From Streptococcus oralis (GTDB lineage Bacteria > Bacillota > Bacilli > Lactobacillales > Streptococcaceae), in contig NZ_JAHZPJ010000010.1 of NCBI RefSeq assembly GCF_019929345.1, positions 20,032 to 84,031 on the forward strand: a stretch of 64,000 nt of DNA, in the 5' to 3' direction. Each line of letters opens with the position of its first letter. Within the stretch, counting starts at the first letter, position 1. The notes under the pieces are model-generated. The model made no database searches. It was not told the DNA's origin and saw only the letters and a program-made list of their open reading frames with translations. This document shows, piece after piece, positions 17,951-26,127 of the stretch. The translations under genes were made by a program, and so were the position numbers.

Positions 17951-19129
17951 ATGTTAGATTTGAAAGAATACGGTGTTGACATGTGGACGGAGGAGAAGAT
18001 TTCCTCTTTCCGCGAGAAGCTCCTCAACTGGTACGATGAAAACAAACGGGATTTACCATGGCGTAGAAGTAAAAATCCTTATCATATCTGGGTTTCTGAA
18101 ATTATGCTCCAACAGACTAGAGTAGACACAGTTATTCCCTACTATGAACGATTCTTGGACTGGTTTCCGACAGTAGAAAGTTTAGCTACGTCACCTGAGG
18201 AACGCTTGCTGAAAGCTTGGGAGGGGCTGGGCTATTATTCCCGAGTGCGTAATATGCAGGCTGCGGCTCAGCAGATTATGGCTGACTTTGGAGGAAAATT
18301 TCCAGACACTTACGAAGGAATTTCTAGTTTGAAAGGGATTGGCCCTTACACTGCGGGAGCAATTTCCAGTATCGCTTTTAATTTACCCGAGCCAGCAGTT
18401 GATGGCAATGTCATGCGAGTTTTGTCTCGCTTGTTTGAAGTCAATCATGATATCGGAGTTCCCAGCAATCGAAAGATCTTCCAAGCTATGATGGAAATCT
18501 TGATTGATCCAGAACGACCAGGAGACTTTAACCAAGCTCTGATGGATTTAGGCTCTGACATAGAGGCGCCAGTTAACCCTCGACCAGAAGAAAGCCCTGT
18601 TAAGGATTTTAGCGCAGCGTATCAGAATGGAACTATGGATTCTTATCCAATTAAAGAACCCAAGAAAAAGCCTCTCCCAATCTATCTAAAGGCTTTGGTT
18701 GTACGCAATAATCGAGGACAATATCTACTCGAGAAAAATGAAAGTGAGAAACTATTAGCTGGTTTTTGGCATTTTCCTTTGATAGAAGTAGAGGAGTTTT
18801 CACAGGAAGAGGAACAGCTGAATCTGTTTGCTCAGGTTGCTGAAAAAAGCGTTACTTTCGGTCCAACACCCCAAGAAAACTTTGAGCAAGATTATGATTT
18901 AGAAGTTGATTGGTCCCATCAAGTATTTGATCAAGTCAAGCATGTCTTTAGTCATCGTAAATGGCATATTCAAATCCTAGCAGGTCAGGTGACAGATTCG
19001 AAACAATTTGATGACAGAGAAATTCGCTGGATTTCTCCTCAGGAGTTTTCTGATTATCCACTTGCTAAACCTCAACAAAAGATTTGGCAGGCTTATAAAA
19101 CAGTTCTTAAAGATGAGGGCCGATATTAG
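17951..19129 (+). CDS. mutY: A/G-specific adenine glycosylase MutY lacking the Fe-S cluster ligands
   Basis: The 392-residue glycosylase removes adenine mispaired with 8-oxoguanine. The catalytic Glu is E50 in VSEIMLQQTR, the helix-hairpin-helix is LKGIGPYTAGAIS (127-139), and the catalytic Asp is D151 in AVDGNVMRV. The NUDIX-like C-terminal domain (about 240-385) recognises 8-oxoG. Where most MutY proteins have four [4Fe-4S] cysteines (C-x6-C-x2-C-x5-C), this one has E205, P212, S215 and S221. Start at 17951 lacks an SD and follows a -10 box by 6 nt. An internal ATG at 17981 also lacks an SD. Confidence 0.92.
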   Translation: MLDLKEYGVDMWTEEKISSFREKLLNWYDENKRDLPWRRSKNPYHIWVSEIMLQQTRVDTVIPYYERFLDWFPTVESLATSPEERLLKAWEGLGYYSRVRNMQAAAQQIMADFGGKFPDTYEGISSLKGIGPYTAGAISSIAFNLPEPAVDGNVMRVLSRLFEVNHDIGVPSNRKIFQAMMEILIDPERPGDFNQALMDLGSDIEAPVNPRPEESPVKDFSAAYQNGTMDSYPIKEPKKKPLPIYLKALVVRNNRGQYLLEKNESEKLLAGFWHFPLIEVEEFSQEEEQLNLFAQVAEKSVTFGPTPQENFEQDYDLEVDWSHQVFDQVKHVFSHRKWHIQILAGQVTDSKQFDDREIRWISPQEFSDYPLAKPQQKIWQAYKTVLKDEGRY

Positions 19130-19155
19130 CCATTTGTGCCTTCTTTACATTTTTT

Positions 19156-19164
19156 TGTTATAAT
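19156..19164 (+). promoter_or_regulatory. extended -10 promoter of vicRKX
   Basis: TGTTATAAT, with the hexamer at 19159-19164, lies 21 nt before the vicR ATG. The -35 region is poor. Confidence 0.65.
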
Positions 19165-19185
19165 AGATAGAGAAAAGGTGAACAT

Positions 19186-19893
19186 ATGAAAAAAATATTA
19201 GTTGTAGATGATGAGAAACCAATCTCGGATATTATTAAGTTTAATATGACCAAGGAAGGCTATGAGGTTGTAACAGCCTTTAATGGTAGAGAAGCTATCG
19301 AGCTATTTGAGGCGGAGCAACCAGATATTATTATCCTGGATTTGATGCTTCCTGAAATCGATGGTTTAGAAGTTGCTAAGACCATTCGTAAGACGAGCAG
19401 TGTGCCTATCATTATGCTCTCAGCCAAGGATAGTGAGTTTGACAAGGTTATCGGTTTAGAACTTGGGGCAGATGATTATGTGACCAAGCCATTTTCAAAC
19501 CGTGAGTTGCAGGCGCGTGTAAAGGCTTTACTCCGCCGTACAGACCTCGCTTCAGTGGATAGTCAAGAAACTGATGAAAAGAAATCCCAACCCCTTCAGA
19601 TTGGCGATCTGGAAATCGTTCCAGATGCTTATGTGGCTAAGAAATACGGTGAGGAACTGGATTTGACTCATCGTGAGTTTGAGCTCTTGTACCACTTGGC
19701 CTCTCACATTGGTCAAGTCATTACTCGTGAACACTTGCTTGAGACTGTTTGGGGCTATGATTATTTTGGTGATGTTCGTACAGTGGACGTGACCATCCGA
19801 CGTTTGCGTGAAAAAATCGAAGACACTCCAAGCCGTCCAGAATACATCCTAACCCGTCGTGGTGTAGGTTACTATATGAGAAATAATGATTGA
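19186..19893 (+). CDS. vicR: response regulator VicR (WalR)
   Basis: The 235-residue OmpR/PhoB-type regulator controls cell wall hydrolase and surface genes and is usually essential in streptococci. The receiver domain (1-120) has the acidic pair D8/D9, phospho-acceptor D52 in LDLMLPE, and K101 in VTKPF. The winged-helix domain ends in [19 protein letters not shown] precedes the ATG. vicK overlaps by 8 nt, so the regulator and kinase are coupled. Intact. Confidence 0.95.
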   Translation: MKKILVVDDEKPISDIIKFNMTKEGYEVVTAFNGREAIELFEAEQPDIIILDLMLPEIDGLEVAKTIRKTSSVPIIMLSAKDSEFDKVIGLELGADDYVTKPFSNRELQARVKALLRRTDLASVDSQETDEKKSQPLQIGDLEIVPDAYVAKKYGEELDLTHREFELLYHLASHIGQVITREHLLETVWGYDYFGDVRTVDVTIRRLREKIEDTPSRPEYILTRRGVGYYMRNND

Positions 19894-21235
19894 AGATATT
19901 AGACAAACGATTCTGACCAGTGATTTTATCTTTATCCTGATTTTACTTGGCTTTATCTTGGTGGTAACCTTGTTGTTACTGGAAAATCGTCGGGATAATA
20001 TTCGGCTAAAGCAGATTAATCAAAAGGTCAAGGATTTGATTGCAGGGGATTATTCTCGAGTTTTGGATATGCAAGGAAGCTCTGAAATCACCAACATCAC
20101 CAATAATCTTAATGACTTGTCTGAGGTCATTCGTCTAACGCAGGAAAATCTGGAGCAAGAAACAAAAAGGCTTAACAGTATTCTTTCTTATATGACAGAT
20201 GGAGTTCTTGCAACCAATCGCCGTGGTCAGATTACCATGATTAACGATATGGCTAAGAAACAGCTGGGTATCGTAAAAGAAGAAGCATTGAACAAAAGCA
20301 TCCTAGAATTGCTTAAGATAGAGGATGAATATGAACTGCGTGACCTCATTACACAGATTCCTGAATTTATGATTGATTCCCAAAATGCTAATGGAGAATA
20401 TCTTAGTCTTCGTGTGCGTTTTGCACTCATTCGTCGTGAGTCTGGATTCATCTCTGGTTTGGTTGCCGTTTTGCACGATACGACTGAACAGGAGAAGGAA
20501 GAGCGTGAACGGAGACTCTTCGTGTCCAATGTTAGCCATGAGTTGAGGACTCCTTTGACGAGTGTTAAATCTTATCTTGAAGCCTTGGACGAGGGAGCCT
20601 TGTATGATCCTGTTGCTCCTGATTTTATCAAGGTTTCGCTTGATGAAACCAACCGTATGATGCGGATGGTGACAGATCTTTTGCATCTCTCTCGTATTGA
20701 TAATGCGACCACTCGGCTGGACGTGGAGTTGATTAACTTTACGGCCTTCATCACCTTTATCCTCAACCGTTTTGATAAGATGAGAAGTCAGGATGAGGAG
20801 AAAAAATATGAGCTGGTTAGAGATTATCCTATCAATTCAGTTTGGATCGAGATTGATACCGATAAGATGACCCAGGTGATTGATAACATTCTTAACAATG
20901 CCATCAAGTACTCACCAGATGGCGGGAAAATCACTGTCAGCATGAAAACGACGGATGATCAGATGATTTTATCCATCAAAGACCAAGGTCTAGGTATTCC
21001 AAAGCAAGATTTGCCGAAGATTTTCGACCGCTTTTATCGTGTGGATCGTGCAAGAAGCCGGGCTCAAGGTGGAACTGGTCTAGGTCTGGCTATTGCAAAG
21101 GAAATCATCAAACAACACAATGGCTTTATATGGGCTAAAAGTGAATACGGTAAGGGTTCAACATTTACCATAGTGCTCCCTTATGATAAGGATGCCGTAA
21201 AAGAAGAAATATGGGAGGACGAAATAGAAGACTAG
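19886..21235 (+). CDS. vicK: sensor histidine kinase VicK (WalK)
   Basis: A 449-residue kinase/phosphatase partner of VicR. One membrane segment (about 13-33) with almost no outside loop, then HAMP (about 35-88), PAS (about 95-200), HisKA with H218 in [13 protein letters not shown], and HATPase with the N box [10 protein letters not shown] and G boxes (GLGIP, GGTGLGL). The single-TM layout is the streptococcal form; bacilli and staphylococci have two TMs and a large sensor domain. It overlaps vicR and is followed 1 nt later by vicX. Confidence 0.95.
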   Translation: MIEDIRQTILTSDFIFILILLGFILVVTLLLLENRRDNIRLKQINQKVKDLIAGDYSRVLDMQGSSEITNITNNLNDLSEVIRLTQENLEQETKRLNSILSYMTDGVLATNRRGQITMINDMAKKQLGIVKEEALNKSILELLKIEDEYELRDLITQIPEFMIDSQNANGEYLSLRVRFALIRRESGFISGLVAVLHDTTEQEKEERERRLFVSNVSHELRTPLTSVKSYLEALDEGALYDPVAPDFIKVSLDETNRMMRMVTDLLHLSRIDNATTRLDVELINFTAFITFILNRFDKMRSQDEEKKYELVRDYPINSVWIEIDTDKMTQVIDNILNNAIKYSPDGGKITVSMKTTDDQMILSIKDQGLGIPKQDLPKIFDRFYRVDRARSRAQGGTGLGLAIAKEIIKQHNGFIWAKSEYGKGSTFTIVLPYDKDAVKEEIWEDEIED

Positions 21236-21236
21236 A

Positions 21237-22046
21237 ATGAGTGAAATAGGCTTTAAATACAGTATTTTAGCATCAGGTTCCAGTGGAAATTCCTTTTATC
21301 TGGAAACCCCAAAAAAGAAAATCCTAGTGGATGCAGGCCTGTCTGGTAAGAAAATTACCAGTCTGCTAGCTGAAATCAACCGCAAACCTGAGGATCTAGA
21401 TGCGATTTTGATTACGCATGAGCATTCCGACCATATCCATGGAGTCGGTGTGTTGGCTCGTAAGTATGGTATGGATCTTTACGCTAATGAGAAAACTTGG
21501 CAAGCTATGGAAAATAGCAAGTACCTCGGTAAGGTGGATTCATCGCAGAAGCACATTTTTGAGATGGGTAAAACCAAAACCTTTGGCGATATCGACATTG
21601 AAAGTTTTGGGGTCAGCCACGATGCCGCAGCGCCACAGTTTTACCGCTTTATGAAAGATGACAAAAGTTTTGTCATGTTGACCGATACAGGTTATGTAAG
21701 TGACCGTATGGCAGGGATTGTCGAGAATGCGGACGGTTACCTCATCGAGTCCAACCACGATGTGGAGATTTTGCGAGCAGGTTCTTACGCTTGGCGACTC
21801 AAACAGCGAATCCTATCTGATCTTGGTCACCTCTCTAACGAAGACGGTGCTGAGGCCATGATTCGTGCAATGGGAAATCGGACCAAGAAAATCTACCTCG
21901 GGCATTTGTCCAAAGAGAACAATATTAAGGAGCTGGCTCATATGACTATGGTCAACCAGCTAGCCCAAGCGGATCTGGGAGTCGGAGTAGACTTTAAAGT
22001 TTACGATACCTCACCAGATACCGCAACACCATTAACGGATATATAG
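21237..22046 (+). CDS. vicX: MBL-fold protein VicX (WalJ/YycJ)
   Basis: A 269-residue metallo-beta-lactamase-fold protein, third gene of the vic operon. The metal motif is HEHSDH (61-66), with SHDAAAP and DTGYVS further on. In this family a nuclease activity and a link to DNA replication or repair and to VicK signalling have been proposed. The ATG comes immediately after the vicK stop. The AT-rich unknown gene begins 16 nt downstream, so readthrough into it is possible. Confidence 0.92.
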   Translation: MSEIGFKYSILASGSSGNSFYLETPKKKILVDAGLSGKKITSLLAEINRKPEDLDAILITHEHSDHIHGVGVLARKYGMDLYANEKTWQAMENSKYLGKVDSSQKHIFEMGKTKTFGDIDIESFGVSHDAAAPQFYRFMKDDKSFVMLTDTGYVSDRMAGIVENADGYLIESNHDVEILRAGSYAWRLKQRILSDLGHLSNEDGAEAMIRAMGNRTKKIYLGHLSKENNIKELAHMTMVNQLAQADLGVGVDFKVYDTSPDTATPLTDI

Positions 22047-22062
22047 ACTGGAAATATAAAAA

Positions 22063-22995
22063 ATGGTAAAAGTAATAGGATTTTTAAAATTTTCAGATTT
22101 TAAAATTGAAAAAGGTTGTAAAAAAAATCATTTTGAAAAATTGATAGACGGTGAGCTGTTTTTTGCAAATTATTCATGGTTTGGTGAAAATGGTACAAAA
22201 GCACAGATGGCAAAAGAAGGAAGTGCTGAAAGAGTTGAATTTTTAAAAGTAGCTGGAAGTTCTGTAACTATTAATCCAAGATATTCAATGGTAAATCCTA
22301 TTGGAATCAGATATAAAAGTTCTGAAGAAATTATAATTAACTCTGCAGTGCTATATTCCTTAAAAGAAAGAGATTTAGTTAAAAAGGATAGGGTGAAATC
22401 AATTATGAGTACTCTCTTCCCAGATAGTGATGTTGTTATTTATCCTGAAGTTTATAAAAAAAAAGACAAATCAAAAACTCATTATGAATTCGATAAACTT
22501 AATATTAAGTTTCAAAGTGATAGTGCTAATTGGAAGATATGCTGTTTTGTTATGATTACTGAGAATGATGTAACACAAGATAGAAAATTAAAATCGGAGT
22601 TTTTGGAATCTTTAAAAGAAAGAGATTCAGAAAGAGGAAGTATAGCCTATGATGAAAATGGGGAAGAAAGACCTTGGATAATGTTGCCACCAAATCTTTT
22701 AGATAAACTGTTTCAAAAGTATCCCAATCTTAATTACGGTGCAATAGAGTATTATGCGAGGGATAAGTATCCCTTTACCATTAATCAAATTAAACAAGAT
22801 CCCAATTATTTATTACTGGCAAAGGAGGATTCTTATAAAAATCAAAGAGAATTTAGGATTTTTGTTGGTGGACCAAATAATAGCTTTAGTTCAATTGAAG
22901 GAAATATACTAAAAACTAATTGGCGGAAAAACATTACTTATGGGACAAACTTTAAAAAACTTGAGAATATGACTCTTAATGCTAATTATAGATAA
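22063..22995 (+). CDS. unknown protein, weakly DUF2971-like, probably acquired
   Basis: A 310-residue soluble protein that I do not firmly recognise. It lacks a signal peptide or membrane segment and is Lys- and Asn-rich. The segment LIDGELFFANYSWFG near the start and KNQREFRIF (about 259-267) recall the ends of DUF2971 proteins (an output segment like L-x-FFS-x-P and a later Trp/Tyr-x-E-x-E-x-R stretch), but the match is loose. The DNA is visibly more AT-rich than vicX and its codon use leans to AAA, AAT and TTA, suggesting transfer. It starts 16 nt after vicX with a weak ribosome site, and no promoter is evident. Confidence 0.6.
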   Translation: MVKVIGFLKFSDFKIEKGCKKNHFEKLIDGELFFANYSWFGENGTKAQMAKEGSAERVEFLKVAGSSVTINPRYSMVNPIGIRYKSSEEIIINSAVLYSLKERDLVKKDRVKSIMSTLFPDSDVVIYPEVYKKKDKSKTHYEFDKLNIKFQSDSANWKICCFVMITENDVTQDRKLKSEFLESLKERDSERGSIAYDENGEERPWIMLPPNLLDKLFQKYPNLNYGAIEYYARDKYPFTINQIKQDPNYLLLAKEDSYKNQREFRIFVGGPNNSFSSIEGNILKTNWRKNITYGTNFKKLENMTLNANYR

Positions 22996-23111
22996 TTTAT
23001 TTTTTGTAATACCATTATTTAAAATTTAATGGCGTCTGTTCTATTGGGGAATTCAAGATAACAAAATTTAATTTTGATAATACGAGGTTCAAAAAAGTCT
23101 TCGTAATACTA

Positions 23112-23157
23112 AAAACGCATAATATCAGGTGTTTACCGCTCTGATGTTATGCGTTTT
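23112..23157 (+). repeat. 17-bp-arm hairpin, terminator or IS scar
   Basis: AAAACGCATAATATCAG (23112-23128) and CTGATGTTATGCGTTTT (23141-23157) pair along all 17 bases with one G-U, around a 12-nt loop. A and T runs on either side would allow termination in both directions. Such hairpins often lie at the ends of transposase remnants, but no transposase is visible here. Confidence 0.65.
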
Positions 23158-23180
23158 ATCGTGAATATACTTATTAGATT

Positions 23181-23387
23181 AATACTCAATTAAAATCAAA
23201 AAGAGCAGAAATTTTCACCGAGCAAACAGATATATTATATTTTTTGCTAAAAACCTTTCGTTGATTTTCTAGAATACAGCAGAGTACATTGATTAGCTGG
23301 TGAAATTCCAAGGTAATACTTGGACCACGATATTTCTTAAACAAGTCTGTTAACAAAAAAGTGCACTTTGATTTTAATTTGAGTATA
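23181..23387. mobile_element. candidate 200-bp miniature element with BOX-like inverted ends
   Basis: ATACTCAATTAAAATCAAA (23182-23200) recurs inverted at 23367-23386 with one extra A. The ends resemble the start of the pneumococcal BOX element (TACTCAATGAAAATCAAAG). Inside, TTTTCACC (23212-23219) and GGTGAAA pair as well, so the single strand can fold on itself. No ORF is inside. The rest of 22996-23418 holds only the hairpin listed separately. Confidence 0.45.
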
Positions 23388-23418
23388 ATTTCAAAAAGTT
23401 GAATTATCACCCAGCCTT

Positions 23419-23766
23419 TTACAATCCTGCAAATTCTTTGATTTCTTGTGCTGACATTGAAGAGTCGCAACGGACATTGATTTGTCCATCTGCGATGTGA
23501 ACAAAGCCTGGTACAGTTGGGATTCCATAGCGTGAGCGGAATTCTTGTAATTCATTGAGTTGGCTTGGTTCTTCACTGTTGATGAAGTAGATGTGGGCTT
23601 TAGTTTCAGCTACGACACCTGCCAATGTGCCAGCAAATTTACGGCAGTAAGGGCAAGTTTTGCGACCAATAAAGAAGGTTGCAGTTTCCTTCTTATCAAG
23701 TGCTTCTTGTGCACGCGCAACTGTAGTGACTTCAAGGTCTTTGATATTTTCTAAAAATTGTTCCAT
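23419..23766 (-). CDS. bta: thioredoxin-like protein, bacteriocin transport accessory family
   Basis: A 115-residue thioredoxin-fold protein with the redox motif CPYC in GRKTCPYCRKF (about residues 38-41) and the cis-Pro loop GIPTVPGFVH. Streptococcal genomes label it Bta, a bacteriocin transport accessory protein, but no bacteriocin genes are near, so a general thiol-disulfide role is as likely. No signal peptide is seen, so it would act in the cytoplasm. It lies downstream of pgm in the same direction with a gap of about 110 nt. Confidence 0.8.
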   Translation of the reverse strand: MEQFLENIKDLEVTTVARAQEALDKKETATFFIGRKTCPYCRKFAGTLAGVVAETKAHIYFINSEEPSQLNELQEFRSRYGIPTVPGFVHIADGQINVRCDSSMSAQEIKEFAGL

Positions 23767-23877
23767 GAGATTACCTCGCTTTCATTGATAAGTCTAGTAT
23801 GCCATAAAGTTTCTAAAAATGCTTAGATTTGATACGAAAAAAAGATGAGATTGGTTGGTCTCATCTTTTATAGTTTC

Positions 23878-25596
23878 TTATTTCACAAAAGCATTGATTT
23901 CCGCTTCGATGTTGGCAATCTTAGCTTGTGAATCTTCGTTGCTTTCACCCACAACAGCAATGTAGAATTTGATTTTTGGTTCTGTACCTGAAGGGCGAAC
24001 AGCAATCCATGAACCGTCAGCAAGTGTATATTTCAATACATCACTTGGAGGAGTTGTCAAGTTTGTAACAGTGCCATCTGCAGCAGTAGCAGTTTGAGCC
24101 TTGAAGTCTTCTACGACAGTGATAGCTGTTGCGTTCCATTCTTTTGGAGCATTGTTACGGAACTTAGCCATGATTTCCTTGATTTGTTCTGCACCATCGA
24201 CACCTGAAAGGGTAACAGAGATAGTTTTTTCTGCGTAGTAGCCGTATTCTTTGTAGATTTCTTCGATACCATCGGCAAGCGTTAAACCACGTGAACGGTA
24301 GTAGGCAGCAAGTTCAGCAACGACTAGAACAGCTTGGATAGCGTCTTTATCACGTACGAATGGTTTAATCAAGTAACCGAAGCTTTCTTCAAATCCCATC
24401 ATGTAAGTGTGATTGTGTTTTTCTTCGAATTCTTGGATTTTTTCAGCGATAAATTTGAAACCTGTCAAAACGTTGAACATGGTTGCGCCGTAGCTTTCAG
24501 CTATCTTCGTTACCAAGTCAGTTGAAACAATAGATTTGCAGAGGGCCGCATTTTCAGGAAGAGTTCCAGCATTTTTGTGGGCTTCCAAGATGTATTTAGC
24601 CATGATAGCACCAATTTGGTTACCTGAAAGGTTGAGGTAGCTACCATCTTTTTGAAGGACCTCAACACCAACTCGGTCAGCATCAGGGTCAGTTGCAACA
24701 AGAACATCCGCACCAACTTGACGACCAAGTTCTTCAGCAAGGGCAAAGGCTGCTTGGCTTTCTGGATTTGGAGATTTCACAGTTGAGAAGTCAGGGTCTG
24801 CAGTTGCTTGCGCTTCAACAACTTGAACAGAGTCAAATCCTGCTTGGGCAAGAGCACGACGAGCCAACATTTCACCAGTACCATGAAGTGGTGTGTAGAC
24901 AATCTTCATGTCTTTACCGAATTCTTCGATCAAAGCTGGGTTGATGTTTACGTCTTTGACTTCTTTGAGGTATTCTGCATCAACAGCTTCGCCGATGACT
25001 TCAATCAAACCAGAAGCTTTTTCAGCTTCCACATCAGCAACTTCAACTGCAAATGGGTTTTCGATTGCACGGATGTATGTTGTCAAAGCGTCCGCGTCAT
25101 GTGGAGGCATTTGTCCACCGTCTTCTCCGTAAACCTTGTAACCGTTAAATGGAGCAGGGTTGTGACTGGCGGTAATCATGATACCTGCGAAACAGTTGAG
25201 GTGACGAACTGCAAATGAGAGTTCTGGAGTTGGACGAAGGCTTTCAAATACGTAAGATTTGATACCGTGTTTAGCAAGAACTGCCGCAGATTCAAAGGCA
25301 AACTCAGGTGAGAAGTGACGGCTATCGTAGGCAATTGCTACACCACGTTCTTTTTCATTTCCGTCTTTAGACTCAATCAAACGAGCCAAACCTTCGGTAG
25401 CTTGACGAACAACATAGATATTGATACGGTTTGTACCAGCACCAATCAAACCACGCATACCTGCAGTACCAAATTCAAGATTTGTATAGAAGGCATCTTC
25501 CTTTGTTTTTTCGTCCATATTTTCCAAATCTTGACGAAGGTAGTCAGGAAGGTCAGCAAAATCGACCCATTTTTGATAATTTTCTTGGTAAGTCAT
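23878..25596 (-). CDS. pgm: alpha-phosphoglucomutase
   Basis: A 572-residue phosphohexomutase interconverting glucose-1-P and glucose-6-P, joining glycogen, capsule and teichoic acid precursors to glycolysis. MITASHNPAPFNGYK carries the phosphoserine, DPDADRVG the metal-binding Asp triad, GFEESFGYL the sugar-binding loop and RPSGTEPKIKFY the phosphate-binding loop. An upstream frame extends to 25653, but ATG 25596 has AAAGGAG and gives the family length. The promoter carries a cre-like site over the start region, suggesting CcpA control. Confidence 0.93.
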   Translation of the reverse strand: MTYQENYQKWVDFADLPDYLRQDLENMDEKTKEDAFYTNLEFGTAGMRGLIGAGTNRINIYVVRQATEGLARLIESKDGNEKERGVAIAYDSRHFSPEFAFESAAVLAKHGIKSYVFESLRPTPELSFAVRHLNCFAGIMITASHNPAPFNGYKVYGEDGGQMPPHDADALTTYIRAIENPFAVEVADVEAEKASGLIEVIGEAVDAEYLKEVKDVNINPALIEEFGKDMKIVYTPLHGTGEMLARRALAQAGFDSVQVVEAQATADPDFSTVKSPNPESQAAFALAEELGRQVGADVLVATDPDADRVGVEVLQKDGSYLNLSGNQIGAIMAKYILEAHKNAGTLPENAALCKSIVSTDLVTKIAESYGATMFNVLTGFKFIAEKIQEFEEKHNHTYMMGFEESFGYLIKPFVRDKDAIQAVLVVAELAAYYRSRGLTLADGIEEIYKEYGYYAEKTISVTLSGVDGAEQIKEIMAKFRNNAPKEWNATAITVVEDFKAQTATAADGTVTNLTTPPSDVLKYTLADGSWIAVRPSGTEPKIKFYIAVVGESNEDSQAKIANIEAEINAFVK

Positions 25597-25620
25597 AGAG
25601 TGTCTCCTTTGTTTATTTGC

Positions 25621-25642
25621 TTTAATCGCTTTCATTATATCA
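25621..25642 (-). promoter_or_regulatory. pgm promoter with cre-like site at the transcription start
   Basis: On the minus strand TGATATAAT (extended -10, hexamer 25634-25639) runs into ATGAAAGCGATTAAA (25621-25635), 13 of 15 matches to cre. Binding there would block transcription start. Confidence 0.55.
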
Positions 25643-25653
25643 CGATTTGACAT

Positions 25654-26069
25654 TTTAGTAAAACGTTAGCATAACTTTCTGAAAAAGCTTGAAACTTGTT
25701 TTTGAATGCTTTATTGTTTGACATAATAGATACAGTATTGTTCAATTTATCTATAATTCTGTTGGGAACGTACATTCAGAGTTGTTCTCTGTATACCTCT
25801 GGAAATAGGTTAGACAAACAGTTGACTTCTTCCAAAATAATCTTCAGAGTTTGATTAGTCTCTTTTTTATTTATAGAATAGTATGGAGGTGGTTTCTCCC
25901 ATTATTAGTCTGCATCCATTTGACAAAAAAGTTTCTTACTCTATTTAGGATGAAGATTTTATCTTAATTTAATTGGAAAATTCAGATTTTACCAATTGAT
26001 ATCTCACCTTATCATAGGATTATTCATAATCTAATCATTCAAAAAAATTTAAGTCTCACCTATAAAAGG
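25654..26069. other. AT-rich intergenic stretch with possible decayed coding sequence
   Basis: No ORF of useful length. Read on the minus strand, about 25960-25870 gives an open run containing RNFFVKWMQTNNGRN, and 25869-25776 in a shifted frame contains TLKIILEEVNCLSNLFPEVY, ending at a stop at 25776-25778. The two runs may be pieces of one broken gene, but neither has a start codon with ribosome site and I cannot name the family. The rest shows no repeat or RNA. Confidence 0.3.
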
Positions 26070-26098
26070 TTGATTTTTTTTTATTAATATGGTAAAAT
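26070..26098 (+). promoter_or_regulatory. promoter of the lipoprotein gene
   Basis: TTGATT (26070-26075), 17-nt spacer, TAAAAT (26093-26098) with TGG before it. SD AAAGGAG follows at 26112-26118. Confidence 0.7.
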
Positions 26099-26127
26099 AT
26101 AATAAATAATTAAAGGAGAATTCTATT

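Noticed and set aside
23391..23576. 61-codon minus-strand frame overlapping bta
   Set aside because: Out of frame with the thioredoxin-like protein, which carries the CPYC motif.
24808..25218. Plus-strand frame inside pgm
   Set aside because: Antisense shadow of pgm; the phosphohexomutase motifs are on the minus strand.
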